A stretch of 64,000 nucleotides of DNA from an uncultured Lachnospiraceae bacterium (GTDB lineage Bacteria > Bacillota > Clostridia > Lachnospirales > Lachnospiraceae). Location: contig CAMWFQ010000005.1 in the NCBI GenBank assembly GCA_947173495.1, positions 152,328 to 216,327 of the forward strand, written 5' to 3'. The notes under the pieces are model-generated. The model did no database searches. It had not been told where the DNA came from and was given only the letters and a program-made list of their open reading frames with translations. Shown here one piece after another: positions 46,946 through 54,838 of this stretch; position 1 is the first letter of the stretch; each line of letters starts with the position of its first letter. A program made the position numbers and the translations under genes.

Positions 46946-47638
46946 TTATTCTTTTCTGGGATCAATGATCTTAACCGCATCATCTACACGGCCATACTGT
47001 CCGCAAGCCTTCTCATATGCAGTGGCAGCGTCGTCGCCCTTTTTCATGAAATCGGTCATCTTGCCAAAGTTAACGAATTTGTAGCCAATGATCTCATTAT
47101 CCGCATCAAGAGCAATACCTGTCACATACCCTTCGGCCATTTCAAGGTAACGGGGACCTTTCTTCAAGGTTCCGTACATGGTGCCGACCTGGCTTCTTAA
47201 GCCTTTGCCCAGATCTTCAAGGCCTGCACCGATGGGAAGTCCATCCTCTGAGAATGCACTCTGGGAACGTCCGTAAACGATCTGTAAGAATAATTCTCTC
47301 ATCGCAGTATTGATGGCATCGCATACAAGGTCAGTGTTCAACGCTTCCATTACCGTCAGTCCGGGAAGGATCTCTGATGCCATAGCGGCTGAATGTGTCA
47401 TTCCGGAACATCCGATGGTCTCTACCAGAGCTTCCTGGATGATGCCTTCCTTCACATTCAGGGTCAGTTTGCATGCCCCCTGCTGAGGCGCACACCAGCC
47501 AACACCGTGTGTCAATCCTGAAATGTCTTCTACTTTTTTAGCCTGAACCCATTTTGCTTCTTCTGGGATAGGAGCACAGCCATGATGAACGCCCTGTGCA
47601 ACTGTACACATTTCTTCAACTTCCTTTGAATAAATCAT
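46946..47638 (-). CDS. Iron-sulfur cluster assembly scaffold-like protein (IscU/NifU N-terminal type)
   Basis: The protein is of the NifU-N/IscU fold: GVGWCAPQQGACKLTLNVKEG and VETIGCSGMTHSAAMASEI carry conserved cysteines near residues 48, 55 and 79. The last 100 residues (GKGLRSQVGTMYGTLKKGPR onward) are specific to a clade found next to GGGtGRT genes. It is probably a cluster scaffold or a cluster-binding partner of the GGGtGRT protein. The ATG at 47638 has AAAGGAG seven bases upstream. Confidence 0.87.
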   Translation of the reverse strand: MIYSKEVEEMCTVAQGVHHGCAPIPEEAKWVQAKKVEDISGLTHGVGWCAPQQGACKLTLNVKEGIIQEALVETIGCSGMTHSAAMASEILPGLTVMEALNTDLVCDAINTAMRELFLQIVYGRSQSAFSEDGLPIGAGLEDLGKGLRSQVGTMYGTLKKGPRYLEMAEGYVTGIALDADNEIIGYKFVNFGKMTDFMKKGDDAATAYEKACGQYGRVDDAVKIIDPRKE

Positions 47639-47673
47639 GTGAAAACTCCTTTCGATTATGTAGATGATACTTG

Positions 47674-47710
47674 TGACGAAATATCCTCGAAGCTTGTGAA
47701 TATTTTGTCA
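47674..47710 (-). promoter_or_regulatory. Inverted repeat in the leader of the scaffold gene
   Basis: TGACGAAATAT (47674-47684) and ATATTTTGTCA (47700-47710) pair with one G-U, 36 bases upstream of the scaffold ATG. It may be an operator or an RNA stem; no known riboswitch core is seen. Confidence 0.45.
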
Positions 47711-47749
47711 TAATGAATAGTTATATTGTCGCATATCTCTGATAAAAAA

Positions 47750-48415
47750 TCAATATTTTTCAACGATCTCTCCCTGCTTTTTGTAAATACTTCCTGCAGG
47801 AATACAGCCTCTCACCATGCTGGTGGGATATACATTGGAATTTCGTCCGATTACAGTTCCCGGATTCAATACACTGTTACAGCCCACCTCCACATGATCT
47901 CCCAGCATGGCGCCGAATTTCTTCAGGCCGGTTTCAATCTGCTCCTCTTTGTTCTTTACCACCACCAGCGTCTTGTCGCTCTTTACATTGGAGGTGATAG
48001 AGCCTGCTCCCATATGCGCTTTGAACCCCAGGATACTGTCGCCCACGTAATTGTAATGAGGAACCTGAACCTTATTAAACAGAATTACGTTTTTCAGTTC
48101 CGTGGAATTTCCCACCACGGCGCCCTTTCCCACAATGGCGTTCCCACGGATAAAAGCACAGTGTCTGATCTCCGCTTCCTCATCAATAATGGCCGGACCG
48201 TTGATGCTGGCAGTGGGTGCAACCTTTGCAGATCTGGCAATCCAGACGTTTTCCTTTTCTTGTGTAAAAATTTCTTTGGGAAGCTTTTTCCCCAGTTCCA
48301 CGATAAAACTGCTGATCTTTGAGAGCAATTCCCAGGGATACACGGCTCCTTCAAAAAGCTCCGCTGCAATTGTTTCATCCAGCGTGTAAAGATTTCCGAT
48401 TCTAAATTCTTCCAT
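47750..48415 (-). CDS. Left-handed beta-helix (hexapeptide) protein, nucleotidyltransferase/acyltransferase-like
   Basis: Hexapeptide-type repeats run from about residue 60 to 205 (SAKVAPTASINGPAIIDEEA, VVGNSTELKNVILFNKVQVP, and NSVLNPGTVIGRNSNVYPTS). This is the pattern of UDP-GlcNAc pyrophosphorylase C termini and LpxA-like acyltransferases. There is no nucleotidyltransferase domain, so it is a stand-alone beta-helix of 221 residues. The substrate is unknown; a sugar-nucleotide or envelope precursor is likely. Its ATG overlaps the topB stop by one base (TAATG). Confidence 0.82.
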   Translation of the reverse strand: MEEFRIGNLYTLDETIAAELFEGAVYPWELLSKISSFIVELGKKLPKEIFTQEKENVWIARSAKVAPTASINGPAIIDEEAEIRHCAFIRGNAIVGKGAVVGNSTELKNVILFNKVQVPHYNYVGDSILGFKAHMGAGSITSNVKSDKTLVVVKNKEEQIETGLKKFGAMLGDHVEVGCNSVLNPGTVIGRNSNVYPTSMVRGCIPAGSIYKKQGEIVEKY

Positions 48416-50445
48416 TATTTTTCTCCCTTTTTATAATTTGCGGCAGCCTTCTGAAACTGCCTGTTTAAAAGCGGCTGATTATACAGCTGTTTTACGATAT
48501 TGGTTCGTCTGGACACAAAATCATCCAGTTTTTTCATATATTCCGCCTCTGTTATACTTCCTTCCGCAACAAGATTAAGCCCTTTTTCCCAGCTTGCCGT
48601 AAGCGCCGGATCCAAAAGCGGACGAATGGAATTGTCAACCACTTCATAGATCATTTCGCCCATCAGAGTAGGCGTTACAACCTGCGTTTTTTTATTCAGC
48701 GCAAGGTATTGAATATTGATAAGCTTTTTTAAAATTTCCGCACGGGTGGCGGACGTACCGATCCCGCTGCCCTTGATCTGACTTCTCAGCTCTTCATCCT
48801 CAATCAATTGCCCTGCATTTTCCATCGCCAGTATGATGGTGCCGGAATTATAGCGTTTGGGCGGCGTGGTCTCTCCTTCTCTGATCTGTATCTCACTGAC
48901 AGGAAGCTTCATTCCCTTCCTGAGGTGATTGAGGCTTTCCATAAAAGGCTTCGCTGCACTGCCCTCATCGGTATCCTGCCGGTTCAATGCATCTGCTTCC
49001 TCTTGTTTTTCCTCTCTCTTTCTGGAAAAAGAATAATTGAGCGCTTTCAAATAGCCTTCCGCTTCAAGTACTTTAAATCCTGCAAAAAAATGTTCTTCTT
49101 TCACCGATACATGAAGGGAGATCTTTTTGTATAGGGCAGGCGGCAGAAAAACAGAAAGGAACCTGCGGACAATGAGCTCATAAACGCCGGCGGCCACCGT
49201 ACTCAGGGAGTTCAGGCTGTTCAGTCCCTGGCCGGTGGGAATAATGGCATAATGATCTGTGATCTGTTTATCGTTCACATATCTGGTTTTGGCGATCTGC
49301 TTATACCCTTCCCCTGCCAGAATTTCCGAAGCCAGCGCTCTGACATTCTGCCATCCTGTCAGCCCCTTTATATTTTTATCTATCTCCCTGGAAACTGCAG
49401 TGGAAAGCACCCTTGCATCCGTTCTGGGATAAGTGGTCATCTTTTTTTCATAAAGCTCCTGTGCGATCCGAAGCGTCTCGTCAGGACTGATTTTAAAATA
49501 TTTGGAGCAGTCATTCTGAAGCTCAGCCAGATTGTACAGAAGCGGCGGATTTTTGGTCTCTTTCTTTTTTTCAACAGATACGACTACCGCCTCTGCAGGC
49601 GTGGGATCTGTCAGATAGCGGACCAGTTCCTCTGCGTCTTTTTTCTCCCTGAATCCGTTTTCTTTGTATAAAAGCGGCGATCCATAAAATTTTGTGTTTT
49701 CCAGAGCCTTCCACTCGCATTCACAGATCTTATCGCCCGTTTTTACACCTGCGATCAACCGGTAAAACGGGGTCTTTACGAAAGCTCTGATCTCCCGCTC
49801 ACGGTTTACCACCATTCCAAGCACACACGTCATTACTCTGCCGACGCTGATCACTGCCCGGTCCGCGTTCAGGTACGATTTCACGGAATTTCCATACTTT
49901 AAGGTCAACACTCTGGAAAAATTGATTCCCATCAGATAGTCTTCTTTGGCGCGCAGATAGGCAGCCGCGCTCAGATTGTCATATTCTGACAACTCTTTTG
50001 CTTCCCGGATTCCCCGGAGAATCTCCTCTTCTGTCTGAGAGTCAATCCATACCCTTCGGCGTTCTTTCCCTCTCACATGCGCCTGCTGTTCCACAAGTCG
50101 GTAAATGTATTCTCCTTCCCGCCCTGAGTCGGTACAGACAAAGATGGTATCCACATCCTGGCGGTTTAACAGCCCGCTTACGATCTGAAACTGCTTTTTT
50201 ACATTGTCAATGACCTGATATTTGAACTCACTGGGGATAAACGGAATCGTATCAAAGGACCAACGTTTATATTTTTCATCATAAGCCTCCGGATAGCTCA
50301 TGGTTACCAGATGGCCTACACACCAGGTAACAATAGCATCTGCGGATTCTATATATCCGTCCCGGCTGCCTCCGCTTATCTGAAGCGCCCTGGCGAACTC
50401 CCTGGCAACACTGGGCTTTTCGGCTATATATAAATTTTTTCCCAT
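48415..50445 (-). CDS. topB: DNA topoisomerase III (type IA)
   Basis: TopB decatenates and relaxes DNA through a 5'-phosphotyrosine intermediate. The Toprim domain starts NLYIAEKPSVAREFARAL, with the acidic cluster in FVCTDSGREGEYIYRL. The active-site tyrosine is in YEKKMTTYPRTDARVLS (about residue 315), and GSGIGTSATRAEILKKL is the conserved C-terminal core. The 676 residues lack C-terminal zinc fingers, as usual for TopB. Its start overlaps the upstream ATPase stop (TAATG), and its stop overlaps the hexapeptide gene start. Confidence 0.94.
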   Translation of the reverse strand: MGKNLYIAEKPSVAREFARALQISGGSRDGYIESADAIVTWCVGHLVTMSYPEAYDEKYKRWSFDTIPFIPSEFKYQVIDNVKKQFQIVSGLLNRQDVDTIFVCTDSGREGEYIYRLVEQQAHVRGKERRRVWIDSQTEEEILRGIREAKELSEYDNLSAAAYLRAKEDYLMGINFSRVLTLKYGNSVKSYLNADRAVISVGRVMTCVLGMVVNREREIRAFVKTPFYRLIAGVKTGDKICECEWKALENTKFYGSPLLYKENGFREKKDAEELVRYLTDPTPAEAVVVSVEKKKETKNPPLLYNLAELQNDCSKYFKISPDETLRIAQELYEKKMTTYPRTDARVLSTAVSREIDKNIKGLTGWQNVRALASEILAGEGYKQIAKTRYVNDKQITDHYAIIPTGQGLNSLNSLSTVAAGVYELIVRRFLSVFLPPALYKKISLHVSVKEEHFFAGFKVLEAEGYLKALNYSFSRKREEKQEEADALNRQDTDEGSAAKPFMESLNHLRKGMKLPVSEIQIREGETTPPKRYNSGTIILAMENAGQLIEDEELRSQIKGSGIGTSATRAEILKKLINIQYLALNKKTQVVTPTLMGEMIYEVVDNSIRPLLDPALTASWEKGLNLVAEGSITEAEYMKKLDDFVSRRTNIVKQLYNQPLLNRQFQKAAANYKKGEK

Positions 50446-51839
50446 TACATCCCATCCACACTGATTAATCTAAGATTCGGCTTGATCTTTGCTTCCAGTT
50501 TCAGTTTTTCATCAAAACGGTGCACGGAAAACAGATAGATATAATCCGTTCTTAATTTAGCCTTCTCAGCACAGAGAAGGAACTGCTCATAATTCTCATA
50601 GCCCATCAGAGGGCGATTCCAGTTACAGAGCCCAAGAATGGTCTTTCCGGCTTTGTCCTGCGCAACCAGGTCAATGTTTCCCAGTTTTCCCACCCATTCC
50701 CCCATCCGTTCGATTTTAACAGGGAGCTTTCCCCGCCTGTTCATTTTTTCGATATACTGTCTGCAGACCAGCTTAAAATAATCCGCCACATAACCACCAA
50801 AAGAAGGCTCAATGCACTTATGATAAAAGTCTCCTGCAGACATTTTCTCAAGGCAGCTCAGATTGGGGTATAAATATGTAAAATAAAAGTGTACGAAATG
50901 ATTACTGATCCGGTAAATTCCCTTCTGCGCATTTGCCTTTCCATCCGTATCAAAGGAAAAAACCTTTTCAACCAGCTCAAGCTCCATCAGATTTTTCAGA
51001 TAAACGCTGATCTTTGCCCTGGAAAATCCCGTATGATGATACAAATCATTGAGCTTTCGGCATCCTGCCGCCAGTGCGGCCAGAATGGTATTATACACCC
51101 CGGTCTCTCTCAGCTCTTCCTCCACAATCCGAGCCCCCTCTCCATATAAGAAGGTATTTTTACAGAGAATAAACCGGCAGATATTTTCCTTGATGCTGTA
51201 TTTGTCGTCAAAATGTTTCCAGAGTCCCGGAATCCCTCCCAAAATGGCATAAGCTTCCACACACTGCTTCATGGAAAATCCGGGGTAAAATTCCATCAGA
51301 TCTTCAAATCCGAATGCACGTATCTTTAAAAAGCCGGACAGGGCTGAGGCGGCTTCACCGATCCTGCTGATCATGCTGTTTTCTACCCACCCGATGGAAG
51401 AGCTGGCCAGAACCACCAAAATCTCTCTGTCTGTCATCTCCGAACAGATAAATTCCGTCAGTTCCTTCATAAAGGAATCGCCGGATTTGACAATGTATTG
51501 GAATTCATCAATGACGCACACCATTTTGGCCGGATGGTCTTTCAGGGATTTCCGAAGAAGCGTATCAAAGATGTCTTTATAGGAAGGATACCTTTTCCCT
51601 TCCTCCTTTTCTGTCTCCAGCTCCCGTCCCCACTGATAGCGCTGTTCTCTGTCCGAGGCTGATCTCGCCCGATAATAATATCCCGGCTTTTCCCTGACAA
51701 ACTGCCAGAGCAGAGAGTTCGTCCCTACGTTCTTCTCCCCATATACAATCAGGATCTGACTTCCTTTCCGGTCATAATATGTATTCAAATGATGAATCTC
51801 TGACGTACGCTCTAAAACCATATCCTCACCGTCTGTCAA
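50445..51839 (-). CDS. AAA-type ATP-binding protein (DUF234 class) with degenerate P-loop
   Basis: The layout is of the archaeal-ATPase/DUF234 family: an N-terminal STAND-like NTPase domain (about residues 10-215), a winged helix (LNDLYHHTGFSRAKISVYLK) and a C-terminal DUF234 nuclease-like domain (about 325-450). Walker B is intact (VCVIDEFQYIV). The Walker A position reads YGEKNVGTNSLLW, where the usual GKT/GKS is GTN, so the catalytic Lys is missing. A TTG at 51839 inside the end of asd has GGAAGG six bases upstream. An ATG six codons later (51821) lacks a spaced site. The gene is locked between asd and topB by overlaps. Function unknown. Confidence 0.83.
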   Translation of the reverse strand: MTDGEDMVLERTSEIHHLNTYYDRKGSQILIVYGEKNVGTNSLLWQFVREKPGYYYRARSASDREQRYQWGRELETEKEEGKRYPSYKDIFDTLLRKSLKDHPAKMVCVIDEFQYIVKSGDSFMKELTEFICSEMTDREILVVLASSSIGWVENSMISRIGEAASALSGFLKIRAFGFEDLMEFYPGFSMKQCVEAYAILGGIPGLWKHFDDKYSIKENICRFILCKNTFLYGEGARIVEEELRETGVYNTILAALAAGCRKLNDLYHHTGFSRAKISVYLKNLMELELVEKVFSFDTDGKANAQKGIYRISNHFVHFYFTYLYPNLSCLEKMSAGDFYHKCIEPSFGGYVADYFKLVCRQYIEKMNRRGKLPVKIERMGEWVGKLGNIDLVAQDKAGKTILGLCNWNRPLMGYENYEQFLLCAEKAKLRTDYIYLFSVHRFDEKLKLEAKIKPNLRLISVDGM

Positions 51840-52911
51840 TATATCCTTCCGCTTTCAGCAGCTCGGCGCAAAGTACGGCGCCTCCGGCAGCTCCACGGAC
51901 AGTATTATGGGAAAGTCCCACAAACTTCCAGTCATAGATACTGTCCTCGCGGAGACGTCCCACACTGATTCCCATTCCTTTTTCAAAATCCACATCCAGT
52001 CTGACCTGAGGACGATTATCTTCCTCCATATATTGGATAAACTGGCCGGGTGCACTGGGCAGCGCCAGCTCCTGGGGACGTCCCTTAAAGGAAACAAGCT
52101 TTTCAATCAGCACCTCTTTGGAGGCTTTTTTCCTGAATTTCACAAATACGGCAGCCGTATGTCCATTCAGGACAGGGATTCTGATACACTGGCAGGTGAT
52201 CACAGGGCTTTGAGCCGGTACGATCACACCATCTCTGATCTCTCCCCAGATTCTCAAAGGCTCTTTTTCGCTCTTTTCTTCTTCTCCGCCGATATAAGGG
52301 ATCACATTTTCAACCATTTCCGGCCAGTCCTTAAACGTCTTTCCGGCGCCCGATATTGCCTGATAGGTAGTAGCTACCACTTCATAAGGCTCATATTCTT
52401 TCCAGGCGGAAAGTACGGGCGCATAACTCTGGATGGAACAGTTGGGTTTTACTGCAATAAAGCCTCTTGTGGTACCCAGTCTTTTTTTCTGGAATTCGAT
52501 TACCTTCATATGCTCCGGGTTAATCTCCGGTATCATCATGGGAACGTCAGGCGTCCAGCGGTGAGCGGAATTGTTGGATACCACAGGTGTTTCTGTTCTG
52601 GCATATTCTTCTTCGATCTTTTTGATCTCATCTTTGGTCATGTCCACTGCACTGAAAACAAAATCCACCTGAGCGGCAGTCTTTTCCACCTCATTTACAT
52701 TCAGAACCGTGAGTTCTTTTACTGCCTCCGGCATGGGAGTGTCCATTTTCCATCTGTTTCCCACCGCTTCCTGATATGTCTTTCCTGCAGATCTTTCACT
52801 CGCCGCAATGGCAGTCACTTCAAACCATGGATGATGCTCAAGAAGAGAAATGAATCTCTGCCCCACCATACCTGTTCCGCCTAAAATTCCTACTTTCAGT
52901 TTTTCACTCAT
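51826..52911 (-). CDS. asd: Aspartate-semialdehyde dehydrogenase
   Basis: This enzyme reduces aspartyl phosphate to the semialdehyde for lysine, diaminopimelate, threonine and methionine synthesis. VGILGGTGMVGQRFISLL is the NADPH-binding loop, and IAVKPNCSIQSYAPVL carries the catalytic Cys. The HTAAVFVKFRKKA segment and the length of 361 residues fit the archaeal/fungal-like class. The ATG at 52911 follows GAGGAG by six bases, ten bases after the argH stop. The frame back to 52950 lies inside argH. It overlaps the ATPase start by 14 bases. Confidence 0.95.
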   Translation of the reverse strand: MSEKLKVGILGGTGMVGQRFISLLEHHPWFEVTAIAASERSAGKTYQEAVGNRWKMDTPMPEAVKELTVLNVNEVEKTAAQVDFVFSAVDMTKDEIKKIEEEYARTETPVVSNNSAHRWTPDVPMMIPEINPEHMKVIEFQKKRLGTTRGFIAVKPNCSIQSYAPVLSAWKEYEPYEVVATTYQAISGAGKTFKDWPEMVENVIPYIGGEEEKSEKEPLRIWGEIRDGVIVPAQSPVITCQCIRIPVLNGHTAAVFVKFRKKASKEVLIEKLVSFKGRPQELALPSAPGQFIQYMEEDNRPQVRLDVDFEKGMGISVGRLREDSIYDWKFVGLSHNTVRGAAGGAVLCAELLKAEGYIDRR

Positions 52912-52921
52912 TTTGTTCTCC

Positions 52922-54316
52922 TCATTTTCTTTCTTTGTCTCTGGTCTCAAGAAATTCTCTGTTAATCCGGATTACCTCTTCCATCGCCTTAAGGCCGGGG
53001 GCGCCAATGGTAAGACGCTTTTCCACACAGGTCTTCAGGCTGACAGCCTCGTAAATATCGCTCTCAAATGAAGGACTGAACCTTTTCAGTTCTTCCAGGC
53101 TCAGTTCATCGATGCTGCATTCCTTTTCAATACAGAAAAGCACCATCTGCCCTACAATGCCATGCGCGTCGCGAAAAGCCACTCCTTTTCCCACCAGATA
53201 ATCCGCCGCATCCGTTGCATTGGTAAACCCTTTCCGTGCACTCCGTTCCATAACCTGTTCATTGAATTTCATGGAAGAAAGCATTCCTTTAAACAGGATC
53301 AGACAGTTTTCTACTGTCTCTATCGCATCAAAAGTGACTTCTTTATCCTCCTGCATATCTTTATTATATGCCAGAGGAAGACCTTTCATGGTAGTAAGTA
53401 TGGACATCAGCGCTCCATAGACGCGTCCGGTCTTTCCTCTTACAAGCTCTGCTATATCCGGGTTCTTCTTCTGAGGCATGATACTGCTTCCGGTAGAAAA
53501 TCCATCATCAATCTCCACAAATCTATATTCATTCGAATTCCAGATAATGATTTCTTCTGAAAACCGGCTCAGATGCATCATAATCGTGGAAAGCGCGGCC
53601 AGAAATTCAATGATATAATCTCTGTCAGCCACTGAATCCATGCTGTTAAGCGTTGGACCCTCGAAACCCATAAGGTATGCCGTGTAAGACCGGTCAAGAG
53701 GGTATGTGGTCCCAGCAAATGCGCCGGACCCGAGCGGACAGTAATTCATCCTCTTGTAAATATCCTCCATCCGCAGTACATCTCTTTTAAACATCTCGAA
53801 GTAAGCTCCCAGATGATGGGCAAGCGTCGTGGGCTGCGCCTTCTGCAGATGTGTAAACCCCGGCATATAGGTGGTCAAGTGGTTCTCCATAAGAGAAAGA
53901 ATGGTTTCAAGTAATCCCTTAAGGTGATCCGAAACCTGAAGTACCTTAAGCCTTATATAAAGCCGCATATCAAGAGCCACCTGATCATTCCGGCTTCGAC
54001 CGGTATGCAGCTTTTTGCCGGCCTCCCCGATCCTCTGGGTCAGAACCGCTTCCACAAAACTGTGAATATCCTCATACTCCTCCGTAATGCTCAGCCTTCC
54101 TTCAAAAACATCCTCCCGTATACCGGTCAGTCCCCTGACGATCTGATCCTTTTCCTCACCGGTCAGGATTCCCTGTTTCGCCAGCATTACCACATGGGCA
54201 ATACTTCCTTCAATATCCTGTGCAAAGAGCTTTCTGTCGAAGGTAATGGACGCATTGAACTGGCTGGCCAGTCTGTCCGTTTCCCCGGTAAAACGCCCTC
54301 CCCATAATTGAGCCAT
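52922..54316 (-). CDS. argH: Argininosuccinate lyase
   Basis: ArgH splits argininosuccinate to arginine and fumarate. The start MAQLWGGRFTGETDRLASQF, HTGRSRNDQVALDMRL, the catalytic histidine in GFTHLQKAQPTTLAHHL, and the fumarase-superfamily signature GSSIMPQKKNPDIAELVRG are all intact. The length of 464 residues is normal. argG is not adjacent. It is the first gene of an operon that continues through asd, the ATPase, topB and the hexapeptide gene. Confidence 0.96.
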   Translation of the reverse strand: MAQLWGGRFTGETDRLASQFNASITFDRKLFAQDIEGSIAHVVMLAKQGILTGEEKDQIVRGLTGIREDVFEGRLSITEEYEDIHSFVEAVLTQRIGEAGKKLHTGRSRNDQVALDMRLYIRLKVLQVSDHLKGLLETILSLMENHLTTYMPGFTHLQKAQPTTLAHHLGAYFEMFKRDVLRMEDIYKRMNYCPLGSGAFAGTTYPLDRSYTAYLMGFEGPTLNSMDSVADRDYIIEFLAALSTIMMHLSRFSEEIIIWNSNEYRFVEIDDGFSTGSSIMPQKKNPDIAELVRGKTGRVYGALMSILTTMKGLPLAYNKDMQEDKEVTFDAIETVENCLILFKGMLSSMKFNEQVMERSARKGFTNATDAADYLVGKGVAFRDAHGIVGQMVLFCIEKECSIDELSLEELKRFSPSFESDIYEAVSLKTCVEKRLTIGAPGLKAMEEVIRINREFLETRDKERK

Positions 54317-54640
54317 AGCACGAATCCTCCATGATTATTAAATCTGCATTTGATACTACCACAATTTATACTGTATTTCAATCTTTTGTTTCTTGTCAGA
54401 AAACAGAGATGCATGATGCACCTATCGGTCGAATTTTCATAGATTATATGTATAAGAACCTGTGGCCCGCCTGTGAGGCCGGCTCATCAAAAAAGACTGC
54501 AGGAGAAAGATTGAAAATTAAAAATTTCAATCGCGAGATTTGTGTCTGCGCGTTGCTTGCCACAAACTCGTTAATCCATTTTATGGATTTAGCCATATCA
54601 TGGCTTTGCGCAACAAAGCAGCGCAGAAATGGGGATAACT
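54317..54640. other. Intergenic leader between argH and the ABC gene remnant
   Basis: This divergent region should hold promoters for argH and for the plus-strand ABC gene. Several inverted repeats are clustered: GATTGAAA/TTTCAATC (54509-54532), CGAGATTTGTG/CACAAACTCG with a bulge (about 54534-54571), AATCCAtttTATGGATT-like and GCCATATCATGGC stems near 54575-54605. They could be a structured leader RNA or a palindromic repeat. No T-box or TPP core motif was found. Confidence 0.45.
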
Positions 54641-54838
54641 ATGAATCAGTCTGTATTGGAATGTAAAAACATCTGTTTCTCTTATCACAACTTAAACGGC
54701 GAAACCAGAGCTTTGGATCATATTTCTTTTCAGGTAAAAAAAGGGGAATTTCTGGCAATCGTGGGACCAAGCGGATGCGGCAATGCAATGGCTCTTTTTT
54801 GGGCACTTTGGCAACCACTGCCTGTTTGCTTTCTCTAA
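54641..54838 (+). pseudogene. SsuB/TauB-like ABC ATPase gene, cut at Walker A
   Basis: The first 47 codons encode the start of a transport ATPase (LECKNICFSYHNLNGETRAL, then FLAIVGPSGCG). Exactly where the Lys of GPSGCGKST should come, at about 54782, the frame changes to unrelated residues (NAMALFWALW) and stops at 54838. The sequence past the junction belongs to the adjoining serine recombinase gene. The rest of the ATPase gene is not found elsewhere in the window. GGGG lies eight bases upstream of the ATG at 54641. Confidence 0.85.

Noticed and set aside
54317..54640. T-box or TPP riboswitch before argH or the ABC gene
   Set aside because: Neither the T-box antiterminator core nor TPP core motifs are present on either strand. 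Only simple stems are seen.
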